Below are positions 18,142 to 25,806 of a stretch of DNA of 64,000 nucleotides, piece by piece; position 1 is the stretch's first letter, and every line of letters begins with the position of its first letter. Position numbers and translations under genes: made by a program. The notes under the pieces are model-generated. The model did not search any database, had not been told where the DNA came from, and worked only from the letters and a program-made list of their open reading frames with translations. Source of the DNA: VXNE01 sp963665455 (lineage in GTDB: Bacteria; Pseudomonadota; Gammaproteobacteria; Pseudomonadales; Azotimanducaceae); NCBI GenBank assembly GCA_963665455.1, contig OY762279.1, forward strand, positions 2,480,001 through 2,544,000, in the 5' to 3' direction.

Positions 18142-20161
18142 CCACTACGGCCTGACCCCGTGGGCGGCCCTCCGAAACGGTTTCGTTTCGGGGGGCCGCC
18201 TCCGCAACCTCGGCTTCCGGCCCGATGTGCCGGTCCAGGAACGCGAGCAACGCCTTGAAGAAGTCCACGCGGTTCTCCTCCTTGAAGAACCCGTGGCCCT
18301 CGTTCTCCTTCTCCATGTAGGCGGCGTCGATCCCCGCTTCCTTGAGCGCGTCGAGGAATGCGTGGGCGTGCGCGACGGGCACGCGGGCATCCTCCTCCCC
18401 ATGCACCAGAAAGAGCGGCGTCTTGAGCCGTCCGATGTGGGCGATGGGGGAGGCGAGGTGGCGTTCCTCCGGCGTCGCGCCGATCACCTGGTCGAGATAG
18501 TTGTCGCCCCAACGGGTGTAGCGGGCGAAGTCCGCCTTGCGGTATTGGATGTTGTGGTCGTACACCCCGGCGGCGGGCACGGAACAGGCGTAGAGGTCCG
18601 GTTCGCGCACGACGCTCATGGCGGCCGCGTAGCCGCCGTAGCTCCAGCCGTGGATGCACACCCGTCCGGCGGTCGTGATGCCCCGCTCGATGGCCCAGTG
18701 GACGGCGTCGGTCAGGTCGTCCTGCATGGTGCCGGCCCATTCGAGATAGCCGAGCTTTTGGAAGTGGGGGCCGTAGCCGCCGGAGCCGCGGTAGTTCACT
18801 TGCAGGACCGCGTAGCCGTGGGTGGTCAACACTTGGACGTAGGGGTCGTAGCCCCAGTAGTCGCGGATGCCGTGCGGACCGCCGTGGGGCATGAGGACCA
18901 GCGGTGCCGGCGCGTCGCCGGCGTCCCTGGGTAGCGAGAGGTATCCGTGGACCGTGACGCCGTCGCGTGCGCGGAAGACGATCGGTCGCATCTCGGAGAG
19001 CCTGGCGTCGTCGATCCAGGGCAGGCTGTCGAAGAGCCGGGCGAGGGTGGCCTGCTCCCGGTCGAAAACGTAGACCTCCGGCGTGCTGTTGTCGTCCGTG
19101 ACGCCGATGAGCCGGAGCCGGCCGTCCCGGGTGCCGTTCAGGATCTGCACGAAGCGTCCGGGGAAGGCGTTCCGGAGTTGCTCGCGCAGCGTTGCCTCGG
19201 CGTTGTCGGGATCGAGCACCACGATGTCGGGGAGTCCCGGCACCACCCGGACGCCCCAGACGTTGCCGTCGTCGTCCTCGACGATGGGCGTCGCGTCGAC
19301 GAATTCGTGCCGGTACGCCAGCGTCAGCTCCTGGGTCTTCGGGTCCATCAGGTAGAGCCCCAGCGGCCCCTCGTCCCGCGCCGTGTTCACCCAGATGCGG
19401 CCGTCCGGGGCGATCGCCAGCGGATCGAGTCCGGCGTCGCCGAAGGGCACCTTGCTGAAGACGCGCCACTCGCGGCTGTCGGGGTCGCGTTCGTGGATGA
19501 CGGTGTTGAACTCATCGTCGTTCGAGAACGCAAAACGCACGTTGCCGTCCCGGTCGGTGACGAGTTGGGCGTCGGGCACGGGTGCGCGGATGCGCCTGGA
19601 GAGCCGTCCCGAGTAGACGTTCATCCGCACGGCCTCCACCGGCGAAGACTTGCCGAACGTCCAATCGCGCGTCTGGATGAGTACGTGGTCCTTGTCGTCC
19701 CATAGCGGATCGATGATGGTCGCGCTCGCATACTGCTGCACCGCGCCCCGCGTGGTCGACGGCTTGTCTGCACCGGCCCGGTACCCGAACAGGTGCTTGC
19801 CGCGCCCGCCGTCGACGTTCATGCCGAAGAGTTCCCCGGACGGGGAGAGGAACTCGAAGCGGCCGAAGTCGCGCGTCACGGAGCCGATCAGGCGCTCGTC
19901 GTTGACCCACCGGAAGCTCAGCACTTGGTTGCGGCCGGGGAAGCTCATGACGCCGTTGAGCTCCATCTCGGGGAAGGTCAACACGGCGACGACGCGCTTG
20001 TCGTCCACGACGCGCAGGGTGGCAAGGTACTCCCCCGTCGGGGAGATGCGCGTGCGGAGCACGTCCGGGTTCCTGGCGAAATCCTCGGGCGCCACGCCGG
20101 CCGAAACGGTTGGGATCGCGAACACCAGCACGAAGCCGGCCGATGCAAGCAGTTTTCTCAT
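18125..20161 (-). CDS. S9 family prolyl oligopeptidase-like serine peptidase
   Basis: This 678-aa secreted or periplasmic peptidase has a signal peptide (residues 1-21, ending PTVSAG) and an N-terminal beta-propeller region to about residue 390. An alpha/beta-hydrolase domain follows. The catalytic serine is in GWSYGGYAA (about residue 508), the aspartate in HGEEDARVP (about 590) and the histidine in EGHGFFKEEN (about 625). PHGGPHG before the serine is an oxyanion-hole motif of the acylaminoacyl-peptidase group. AAGGA precedes the start by about 8 bases. Tail-to-tail with receptor 2, it may digest peptides that receptor brings in; this is inference. Confidence 0.93.
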   Translation of the reverse strand: MRKLLASAGFVLVFAIPTVSAGVAPEDFARNPDVLRTRISPTGEYLATLRVVDDKRVVAVLTFPEMELNGVMSFPGRNQVLSFRWVNDERLIGSVTRDFGRFEFLSPSGELFGMNVDGGRGKHLFGYRAGADKPSTTRGAVQQYASATIIDPLWDDKDHVLIQTRDWTFGKSSPVEAVRMNVYSGRLSRRIRAPVPDAQLVTDRDGNVRFAFSNDDEFNTVIHERDPDSREWRVFSKVPFGDAGLDPLAIAPDGRIWVNTARDEGPLGLYLMDPKTQELTLAYRHEFVDATPIVEDDDGNVWGVRVVPGLPDIVVLDPDNAEATLREQLRNAFPGRFVQILNGTRDGRLRLIGVTDDNSTPEVYVFDREQATLARLFDSLPWIDDARLSEMRPIVFRARDGVTVHGYLSLPRDAGDAPAPLVLMPHGGPHGIRDYWGYDPYVQVLTTHGYAVLQVNYRGSGGYGPHFQKLGYLEWAGTMQDDLTDAVHWAIERGITTAGRVCIHGWSYGGYAAAMSVVREPDLYACSVPAAGVYDHNIQYRKADFARYTRWGDNYLDQVIGATPEERHLASPIAHIGRLKTPLFLVHGEEDARVPVAHAHAFLDALKEAGIDAAYMEKENEGHGFFKEENRVDFFKALLAFLDRHIGPEAEVAEAAPRNETVSEGRPRGQAVVATGSS

Positions 20162-20225
20162 CGTTCATTCCTTCTTCTGTCTAGGCACGCGATGGCGCCG
20201 CTGCGTGCGAGCTTCTTGCCGCTGG

Positions 20226-21689
20226 CTAATGCCTGCCGGCCAAGATGCCGAGAGCGACTTCCTCTTCGCGCGCGATGACGAGCACGCCGGCGAAGTCGCC
20301 GCCGCCGGCGTTGGTTGGCAGGTCGCCGACCGCGCCAATCGCTTCCGCATTCACACTGAGGAGGCCGCAGTCGTACGTCGCCGTGCCTTCGTAGAGATTG
20401 AATGCCGGATTGATCGGCTCCAACGTGCCGGAGACATCACAGTCGAAGCCAGCGAGGCTCACCGTTCCGGCAAAGTTGGCGTTGGCGTCCAGACGGTAGG
20501 AAACACCATCGTTGTCGATCCATCTGCCGCTCAATGCGCCGGGGTCGGCACCGCGGCTGAAGGCACCGAACGCAGAGCCGTTGAAGGTGCGGCTCAGACC
20601 TTCGGTGGTGTATTGCCCCTTGATCCAGTCGCCGCCGCGGTAGGTGGCCGTGAGTTCGAAGGGCTCGCTGCCGCCACTGATGCCCGATCCCCGGACCTGT
20701 ATCTCCCCCGACTCGTAGAGTTTGCCGGAGGCGGTCAGGCCGTTGGCGTCCGAATCGTAGAGGCCATCGGCGATCCGGTACGCCCGGGCTTCCGGCAGCC
20801 AAGCGTACAGACGGCTGTCCGGCGTGACGACGAGGAAGCCTGCTTCCGTCACGTCCTCGAACGACAGCGTCCAGACGTTGGCTGGACCGGCGTAGTCGCG
20901 CTTGGGGGCGGACAGATTGGACAGGTGCCCGGACGGTGTGTCCATCAGGCTCATGACCAGAATCGGCTCGTCTGCCGCCACCGTCAACTGCCACTTGGCG
21001 GCCCCGTCGCCCAATCGACCGATGAGGCCGGAGTCACCAGATTCAAGCTGCCGGGCGGTGACGGCCTGCGCCGCTCGCGGAGGCAGCGAAAAGCTGACTT
21101 CTCCGCCCGGCCCCGGCTGTCCGTTGTCGTCGCGACCTACGATGCGGACGGTCGCCATGCGCTCGGACAGATTGATCAAGCGAAGCCAACTGCGCTGACG
21201 ATCGTTGCTCCCCGGATTGAAGATGGCCACCCGGTGGCGCATTTGCCCCTCTGGAGCCACCGCGAACATGCTGGTGAGAAAACCGTCCGTGCGGGTGCGG
21301 ATGTAGGCTCGGGGCTCGATGTCCTGACGGCTGTGCAGATGCAGCCGCCAGTTGCCGTGCCCGCTCCCAATCCCGGCGGGGAGGCCCTTGTCGGGGTTGC
21401 CGTACTCTAGATCCTCCGAATTGAAGTGGATCGTTCTCTTGGCACCCACGGTCAGCGTGATGGGCGGTTTGCGCGTCCCGGAATCATCCACGCCCACGAC
21501 TCTCACCGAGGCGGTTTTGTTGGAGTGGTTGATGAGGCGGACAAACCCCTGTTGTTCGAGGTTTGACGTGGACATGAAAAGCGGCAGGATGTGCTCGCGA
21601 CCCTGGGACGGCTGCCCTAGTGCGTCGCCGCAAAACGCGAACAGGCCAGATGCCGCCCCAAGGGCCATGCCCAAGAGTCGAACTCGCAT
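20226..21689 (-). CDS. Secreted protein with duplicated beta-rich domain
   Basis: This is a 487-aa exported protein of unknown function, with a signal peptide at residues 1-25 (ending DALGQ). Two copies of a roughly 110-residue module follow: residues ~45-145 (GFVRLINHSNKTASVRVVGV ... SRAYIRTRTDGFLTSM-like end) and ~165-270 (SWLRLINLSERMATVRIVGR ... ILVMSLMDTPSGHLSNLS). Each carries LRLIN-S, V-VVG-DD-G and L-E--N or L-E-GD motifs. The C-terminal third is beta-rich with several glycines and GFDCDVSGTLEP. GGAG precedes the ATG. A surface or adhesive role is possible but not shown. I recall this double module from other gammaproteobacterial secreted proteins without a named family. Confidence 0.6.
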   Translation of the reverse strand: MRVRLLGMALGAASGLFAFCGDALGQPSQGREHILPLFMSTSNLEQQGFVRLINHSNKTASVRVVGVDDSGTRKPPITLTVGAKRTIHFNSEDLEYGNPDKGLPAGIGSGHGNWRLHLHSRQDIEPRAYIRTRTDGFLTSMFAVAPEGQMRHRVAIFNPGSNDRQRSWLRLINLSERMATVRIVGRDDNGQPGPGGEVSFSLPPRAAQAVTARQLESGDSGLIGRLGDGAAKWQLTVAADEPILVMSLMDTPSGHLSNLSAPKRDYAGPANVWTLSFEDVTEAGFLVVTPDSRLYAWLPEARAYRIADGLYDSDANGLTASGKLYESGEIQVRGSGISGGSEPFELTATYRGGDWIKGQYTTEGLSRTFNGSAFGAFSRGADPGALSGRWIDNDGVSYRLDANANFAGTVSLAGFDCDVSGTLEPINPAFNLYEGTATYDCGLLSVNAEAIGAVGDLPTNAGGGDFAGVLVIAREEEVALGILAGRH

Positions 21690-21786
21690 AAATCTGCTCC
21701 GAATGGAGGTGCAAGCGAATTGTACGTCTACGTACGTCTACATGCGGTCGAACCGGTCTGACCGGCGGCCCAGTGCCCTTGGCGCC

Positions 21787-22010
21787 TTTAGGGACTTGCT
21801 TGTGGCCGTTACGCTCGAACGACCGCTGCTCCTCGCTCGTGGCTTGGCGTGCGGCGTCAATGGCAGGACGCTTGCGAGGCCGCCGAGTTGATGATCGCGG
21901 CAGGCAACCTGGCCATGGGGCGAACGGCAGCGGTACGGTGGCGCTGCGAGCGCTGCATGTCCGGGCCTTGGTTCCGGCGCGCGACGCGCCACAGGTGGGC
22001 TCGCGCCTGA
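21787..22010 (+). pseudogene. Decayed duplicate of the 5' end of ccmA
   Basis: This stretch lines up with the start of the real ccmA (23129-23360). The GTG at 21802 matches GTG 23149, with CTTGTGGC conserved around both. LLLARGLACGVNGRTL matches LLSIRGLRCGVNGRTL, 12 of 16 residues. A Walker A relic GANGSGT (21917-21937) matches GPNGSGK, and RDAPQV matches EDAGQV. The Walker A relic is in another frame because 8 bases are missing before it, the Lys is lost, and a stop occurs at 21889. It cannot make a transporter subunit. It occupies most of the otherwise gene-free region 21690-22066; the rest of that region shows only a short direct repeat of ACGTCTAC near 21725-21740. Confidence 0.7.
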
Positions 22011-22066
22011 TGGTTCGCGGACGTTAGCATGAGTGGACACCGCCAGGACGCGGGGGAGATGCGACG

Positions 22067-22696
22067 ATGCGAGTACTGGTGATTGGAGCGAACGGGAACA
22101 CGGCGACGCGGGTCGTGCGGAGGCTGGCGTCGGGCCATCACGATCCCGTCGCCATGATCCGCGACCCAACTCAGCGGCCCAAGTTCGATGCGTTGGGCGT
22201 GCCGACCGTGCTCGGGGACCTCGAGTACCCCATCGATCACGCGGTCGCGGGCATGGACGCCGTCGTTTTCGCAGCCGGCTCCGGGGGCCACACCGGCAAG
22301 GACAAGACGGTCTTGGTGGACCATGTGGGAGCGATCCGGTCGATGGTGGCTGCGCAGGTGGCCGGCGCACGCCGCTACGTGATGTTGAGCTCCATCAACA
22401 ACGACATCCACAGCACGTCCCCCATCGCCCACTACCACAAGGCCAAGGCGCATGCCGACAACCACCTGCGGGAGACGGACCTCGACCACACCATCGTCTG
22501 CCCGGGCGGGTTGACCGACGAGTCCGCGACCGAGTGCGTGGCCGTGAGCGCGGAACTCCACGGCCGCGGGCTGACATCGCGGGAGAACTTGGCGGCGGTG
22601 TTGGTGCGTTGTCTCGACCTCGACAACACCGTGGGCAAGACGTTCAGCCTGCTCGACGGCGAGACGCCGCTGGAGGAGGCGCTGCGGTCCGTCTGA
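22067..22696 (+). CDS. NmrA/YwnB-like NAD(P)-binding SDR protein
   Basis: This 209-aa Rossmann-fold protein is of the atypical short-chain dehydrogenase group (SDR_a5, NAD(P)H-binding NmrA-like). The dinucleotide site is VIGANGNTATRVV (residues 5-17); DLEY and AVVFAAGSGG follow, then YVMLSSINND and YHKAKAHADNHL. The usual catalytic Tyr-x3-Lys is represented by YHKAK. The substrate is unknown; relatives act as redox sensors or epimerase-like enzymes. Between the ccmA relic and the true ccmA, it may have arrived in the event that duplicated the ccmA 5' end. Confidence 0.82.
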   Translation: MRVLVIGANGNTATRVVRRLASGHHDPVAMIRDPTQRPKFDALGVPTVLGDLEYPIDHAVAGMDAVVFAAGSGGHTGKDKTVLVDHVGAIRSMVAAQVAGARRYVMLSSINNDIHSTSPIAHYHKAKAHADNHLRETDLDHTIVCPGGLTDESATECVAVSAELHGRGLTSRENLAAVLVRCLDLDNTVGKTFSLLDGETPLEEALRSV

Positions 22697-22739
22697 TCGG
22701 GGTGGTCGTCAAAGCGCAGAGGGCTTTCGTACGGACGCG

Positions 22740-23033
22740 TTAACCGACCACCCGCCCACGCATCTCGCCACGGAACTCCGACAGTTCTCTGGCCAAGGCG
22801 TGATGCTCTTGCGCGAGAGCGTCCAGCCCCTCCCGCAGGGCGTCCAGCCGCCCTTCGATGTGATCGAACTTGTCGTTCATGTGGTCGAACTTGTCGCTCA
22901 TCGACTGACGCATGGAGTCCGCAAGCTTGGCGAACGCCCGCCACATGAAGATGCCGAACAGCGCGGTCGCCGCGAAATAGGAGGCGCCGAGTGCGATCAC
23001 CTCGCCGATCATCCCCGAACTCTCCATGGTCAT
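22740..23033 (-). CDS. Small membrane protein with coiled-coil tail
   Basis: This 97-aa protein has one transmembrane helix (about residues 9-30, VIALGASYFAATALFGIFMW). A heptad-rich region from about residue 38 to 90 contains the internal repeat MSDKFDHMNDKFDHIEGRLD. It is probably anchored in the inner membrane as an oligomer. I recognise no named family. It is convergent with the SDR gene and divergent from ccmA. The start could be either the first or the third codon (MTM). Confidence 0.6.
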   Translation of the reverse strand: MTMESSGMIGEVIALGASYFAATALFGIFMWRAFAKLADSMRQSMSDKFDHMNDKFDHIEGRLDALREGLDALAQEHHALARELSEFRGEMRGRVVG

Positions 23034-23133
23034 CGATTCCCTGGGCCGACGGGCACGGCCGTCGCGTCCCCATTCGCGACACTACCATGCGATTTTCGAG
23101 GTGCCAACGGCGAAGACAACGGGTCGCCTCGCC

Positions 23134-23139
23134 TATAAT
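23134..23139 (+). promoter_or_regulatory. Putative -10 element of the ccm operon
   Basis: A perfect TATAAT at 23134-23139 lies 9 bases before the ccmA GTG at 23149. Transcription would start near 23146, giving an mRNA with an untranslated leader of only a few bases. No convincing -35 hexamer is visible at 16-18 bp spacing. The corresponding position in the decayed duplicate upstream reads TTTAGG. Confidence 0.45.
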
Positions 23140-23148
23140 GTCCGGCTT

Positions 23149-23754
23149 GTGGCGAACCCGTCGAACGAAGCGCTGTTGTCCATTCGCGGCCTGAGGTGCG
23201 GGGTGAACGGTCGCACGCTGTTCGAGCGGGTCGATTTGACACTGGCGGCCGGGGAACTCGTGGAGGTCCGGGGGCCGAACGGCAGCGGCAAGACGACGTT
23301 GTTGCGTTGCGTGGCGGGGCTCTTCACGGAGGACGCGGGCCAGGTGCGGGTGCGTCCGCCGGAACGGCCCCTCTACCTAGGACACAGGCCCGGCGTGAAC
23401 CCGATGCTGAGCACCCTCGAGAACATCCGCTGGTATCTCGCGTTGGAGGGCAGGCCCTTCAGCGCCCGAGCGTGCCGCGATGCCGCGGACGCGGTGGGTC
23501 TGGGCAGGAGCGCGGCCCGGCCGTGCGCGGCGCTGTCGGCGGGACAGCGGCGGCGGGCGGGGCTTGCGCGGCTGGTGGTCAGCCGGGCGCGGCTTTGGCT
23601 GTTGGATGAGCCCTTCGCCGCCCTCGACGACGCGGGGCGTGATCTGGCGCGCGGGCTGATCGGCCGCCATCGGGAGGCGGGTGGTGCCGTGCTGTGCGCG
23701 ACCCATGAAGCCGTGCCGTTGCCGGATGCGGGACGGCTGGAGTTGCCCGGATGA
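23149..23754 (+). CDS. ccmA: Cytochrome c maturation ABC ATPase CcmA
   Basis: This 201-aa ATPase subunit belongs to the CcmABCD complex that releases holo-CcmE, the heme chaperone, at the inner membrane. It has Walker A GPNGSGKTTLLR, the LYLGH and RPGVNPMLST region typical of CcmA, a degenerate signature LSAGQRRRAGLARL, Walker B LWLLDEPFAALD and an H-loop CATHE. The GTG start at 23149 is supported by its conservation in the decayed duplicate at 21802; there is no ribosome-binding site and the transcript may be leaderless. Its stop overlaps ccmB (ATGA). First gene of a nine-gene operon. Confidence 0.95.
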   Translation: MANPSNEALLSIRGLRCGVNGRTLFERVDLTLAAGELVEVRGPNGSGKTTLLRCVAGLFTEDAGQVRVRPPERPLYLGHRPGVNPMLSTLENIRWYLALEGRPFSARACRDAADAVGLGRSAARPCAALSAGQRRRAGLARLVVSRARLWLLDEPFAALDDAGRDLARGLIGRHREAGGAVLCATHEAVPLPDAGRLELPG

Positions 23755-24419
23755 GCATCGCCGCCGCCCAGGTTCGCCGGGACTTCCTGGTCGCGTTTCA
23801 TGCCCGGGCGGACGTGGTGCATCCGCTGGCCTTCTTCGTCCTGACGGTGGTGCTATTCGGGCTCGGCATGGGACCGGAGCGCGCGGCGATGGGCAACTTC
23901 GCGCCGGGCATCGTGTGGGTGCTCGCGCTACTGGCCACGATGATGGCCACCGACGGGCTGTTCCGCCGGGACTTCGAGGACGGTACGTTGGAGCAGTTGC
24001 TGCTCCACGGCCGGCCGCTGTTCGTTGCCGTGCTGGCCAAGCTGTTCGCCCACTGGTGCGTCAGCGGCTTGATCCTGACGGCCTTGTCCCCGCTCGCTGC
24101 CCTGCTCCTCCAGGTGCCCGTGGAGGCCCTTCCGGTGTTGGTCGGCAGCCTCCTGCTCGGTACGCCGGCGCTGACCCTGATTGGTGCCATCGCCGCGGCG
24201 CTTACGGTCGGGCTCGGACGGGGCGGCGTGCTGGTGGCGGTGATTGCGCTGCCGCTCTTCGTACCAATTCTGATTTTCGGGGCCGGGGCCAGTCTCGCCG
24301 CGGCGTCGGGCTCGACCGCGTTGGGCGAGTTGCTGTGGCTCGGTGCCTTGCTGGCCGGGGCGCTCACGTTGGCGCCGTTCGCCGTGGGCCTCGCCCTGCG
24401 GGTGAGCCAGGAGTACTGA
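23751..24419 (+). CDS. ccmB: Heme exporter membrane protein CcmB
   Basis: This is a 222-aa integral membrane partner of CcmA with six hydrophobic segments. It shows the CcmB pattern QVRRDFLVAFHARADVVHPLAF at the N terminus, FRRDFEDGTLEQLLLHG around residues 65-80 and the membrane-embedded LAKLFAHW. It overlaps ccmA by 4 bases. The complex acts in loading heme onto CcmE, with ATP hydrolysis releasing the holo-chaperone. Confidence 0.95.
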   Translation: MSIAAAQVRRDFLVAFHARADVVHPLAFFVLTVVLFGLGMGPERAAMGNFAPGIVWVLALLATMMATDGLFRRDFEDGTLEQLLLHGRPLFVAVLAKLFAHWCVSGLILTALSPLAALLLQVPVEALPVLVGSLLLGTPALTLIGAIAAALTVGLGRGGVLVAVIALPLFVPILIFGAGASLAAASGSTALGELLWLGALLAGALTLAPFAVGLALRVSQEY

Positions 24420-24434
24420 CGGGAGTACTGAAAG

Positions 24435-25199
24435 TTGGGCCGCTTCACGACCTGGTTCCATCGCATGGGATCGCCCCGCTGGTTCTTCGAACTCTCGCGG
24501 CCGTGGCTGGTCGGTTTCCTGAGCGTCGGCCTCGCGCTGTTGACGGTGGGGACGGTGTGGGGGCTTGGCTTCGCGCCGCCGGACTACCAGCAGGGGGACA
24601 GCTACCGGATCATCTACGTACACGTGCCGTCCGCGCACTTGGCGGAGGCGCTCTACGTGGCGATGGGCGTCGCCGGAATCGTCGTGCTCGTCTGGCGCAT
24701 GAAGCTCGCCGACATGTTCATCGCCGTGACGGCCCCCGTCGGCATGGCCATCACGGGTATCGCGCTCCTGACCGGGGCGATCTGGGGGCGGCCCACCTGG
24801 GGGGCGTGGTGGGTGTGGGATGCCCGCACGACGTCGGTCCTCGTCCTGTTCTTTCTCTACGTTGGGATCGTGGCGCTACGCCAGGCGATTCCGCGGGCGG
24901 ACCAGGCCGGCCGCGCCGCGGCGATTCTGGCGATCGTCGGCACGGTCAACGTGCCGATCATCAAGTACTCCGTGGATTGGTGGCTGACCCTGCACCAACC
25001 GGCGAGCATCACGTTCACCGCCGCGCCGGCGATGCCGCCCTCGATGTGGGTGCCGCTGCTCGTCAACTTCCTGGGTTTCTACAGCTTGGTGGCGGCGTTC
25101 GTGGTGGCCGGATTGCGCAACGAGGTGCTGCTGCGCGAATCTGAGGCCCAATGGGTGCGGGACTGGTTGGCGGGTTCGGTGGGGGGCGGGGCGCGGTGA
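24435..25199 (+). CDS. ccmC: Heme-handling membrane protein CcmC
   Basis: This 254-aa inner-membrane protein with six helices delivers heme to CcmE. The tryptophan-rich heme motif WGRPTWGAWWVWDARTTS lies in the second periplasmic loop, and the two conserved histidines are in YVHVPSAH and LHQPAS. The TTG at 24435 is chosen because family members start with a short amphipathic segment before SPRWFFEL; GGGAG lies about 9 bases upstream. A later ATG at 24465 would remove that segment. Confidence 0.95.
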   Translation: MGRFTTWFHRMGSPRWFFELSRPWLVGFLSVGLALLTVGTVWGLGFAPPDYQQGDSYRIIYVHVPSAHLAEALYVAMGVAGIVVLVWRMKLADMFIAVTAPVGMAITGIALLTGAIWGRPTWGAWWVWDARTTSVLVLFFLYVGIVALRQAIPRADQAGRAAAILAIVGTVNVPIIKYSVDWWLTLHQPASITFTAAPAMPPSMWVPLLVNFLGFYSLVAAFVVAGLRNEVLLRESEAQWVRDWLAGSVGGGAR

Positions 25200-25372
25200 G
25201 CGAGTTTTTTGCCATGGGCGGCCACGGAGTGTATGTGTGGCTGGCCTACGGAATCTCCTTCGCGGTGTTGTTTGCGCTGGGGCTGCGGCCCATCGTCGTG
25301 CGGCGACGCATTGTTGTCGACGCGTTGCGGGAGGCCGACGCGCCGCGCGACGACCAGGGCGGGGACCGATGA
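25196..25372 (+). CDS. ccmD: Small membrane protein CcmD
   Basis: This 58-aa single-pass protein is required for release of holo-CcmE from CcmABC. The family hallmark is the short lead EFFAMGGHGVYVWLAYG followed by one transmembrane helix and a basic cytoplasmic tail (VRRRIVVDALRE). The GTG start overlaps the ccmC stop (GTGA), and its own stop overlaps the ATG of ccmE. Confidence 0.92.
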   Translation: MSEFFAMGGHGVYVWLAYGISFAVLFALGLRPIVVRRRIVVDALREADAPRDDQGGDR

Positions 25373-25806
25373 ACCGCACGCGCCGCACGCGCCTAGCCGC
25401 CACCGTATTCCTGCTCGCGGGAACGGCCGCGACCGTGGCGCTGGTCCTCGTGGCCTTGAACGAGAACATCAACGCCTTCCATCCCCCGGAGCGGATCGTG
25501 AATGGCACGGCCCCGGTGGGCGTGACCATCCGTGCCGGGGGCATGGTCGCGCCGGGCACGGTGACACGGGACGCTGAGGGACTCGGGGTGTCGTTCGTCG
25601 TGTCGGACTTCCAGGGTGCCGACTTTCCCGTCCGCTTCGTCGGCATCCTGCCGGACCTGTTCCGCGAGGGTCAGGGGATCCTCATGACGGGGGAACTCGA
25701 CACCTCGGGAACCTTCCGGGCGCACGAAGTGCTCGCCAAACACGACGAGAACTACATGCCGCCCGAAATCGCGGACCTCGCCGCGCACCAGGGGACCGAC
25801 CCGTGA
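25369..25806 (+). CDS. ccmE: Periplasmic heme chaperone CcmE
   Basis: This 145-aa protein carries heme covalently from CcmC to the CcmF lyase. An N-terminal membrane anchor (residues 8-28) precedes an OB-fold beta-barrel. The heme-binding histidine is in VLAKHDENYMPPE near residue 128, the fully conserved family motif with its nearby tyrosine. The ATG overlaps the ccmD stop. Confidence 0.96.
   Translation: MNRTRRTRLAATVFLLAGTAATVALVLVALNENINAFHPPERIVNGTAPVGVTIRAGGMVAPGTVTRDAEGLGVSFVVSDFQGADFPVRFVGILPDLFREGQGILMTGELDTSGTFRAHEVLAKHDENYMPPEIADLAAHQGTDP

Noticed and set aside
21690..21786. Small gene between the secreted protein and the ccmA relic
   Set aside because: Only a short ACGTCTAC direct repeat is seen; no frame has a start with ribosome site or family resemblance.
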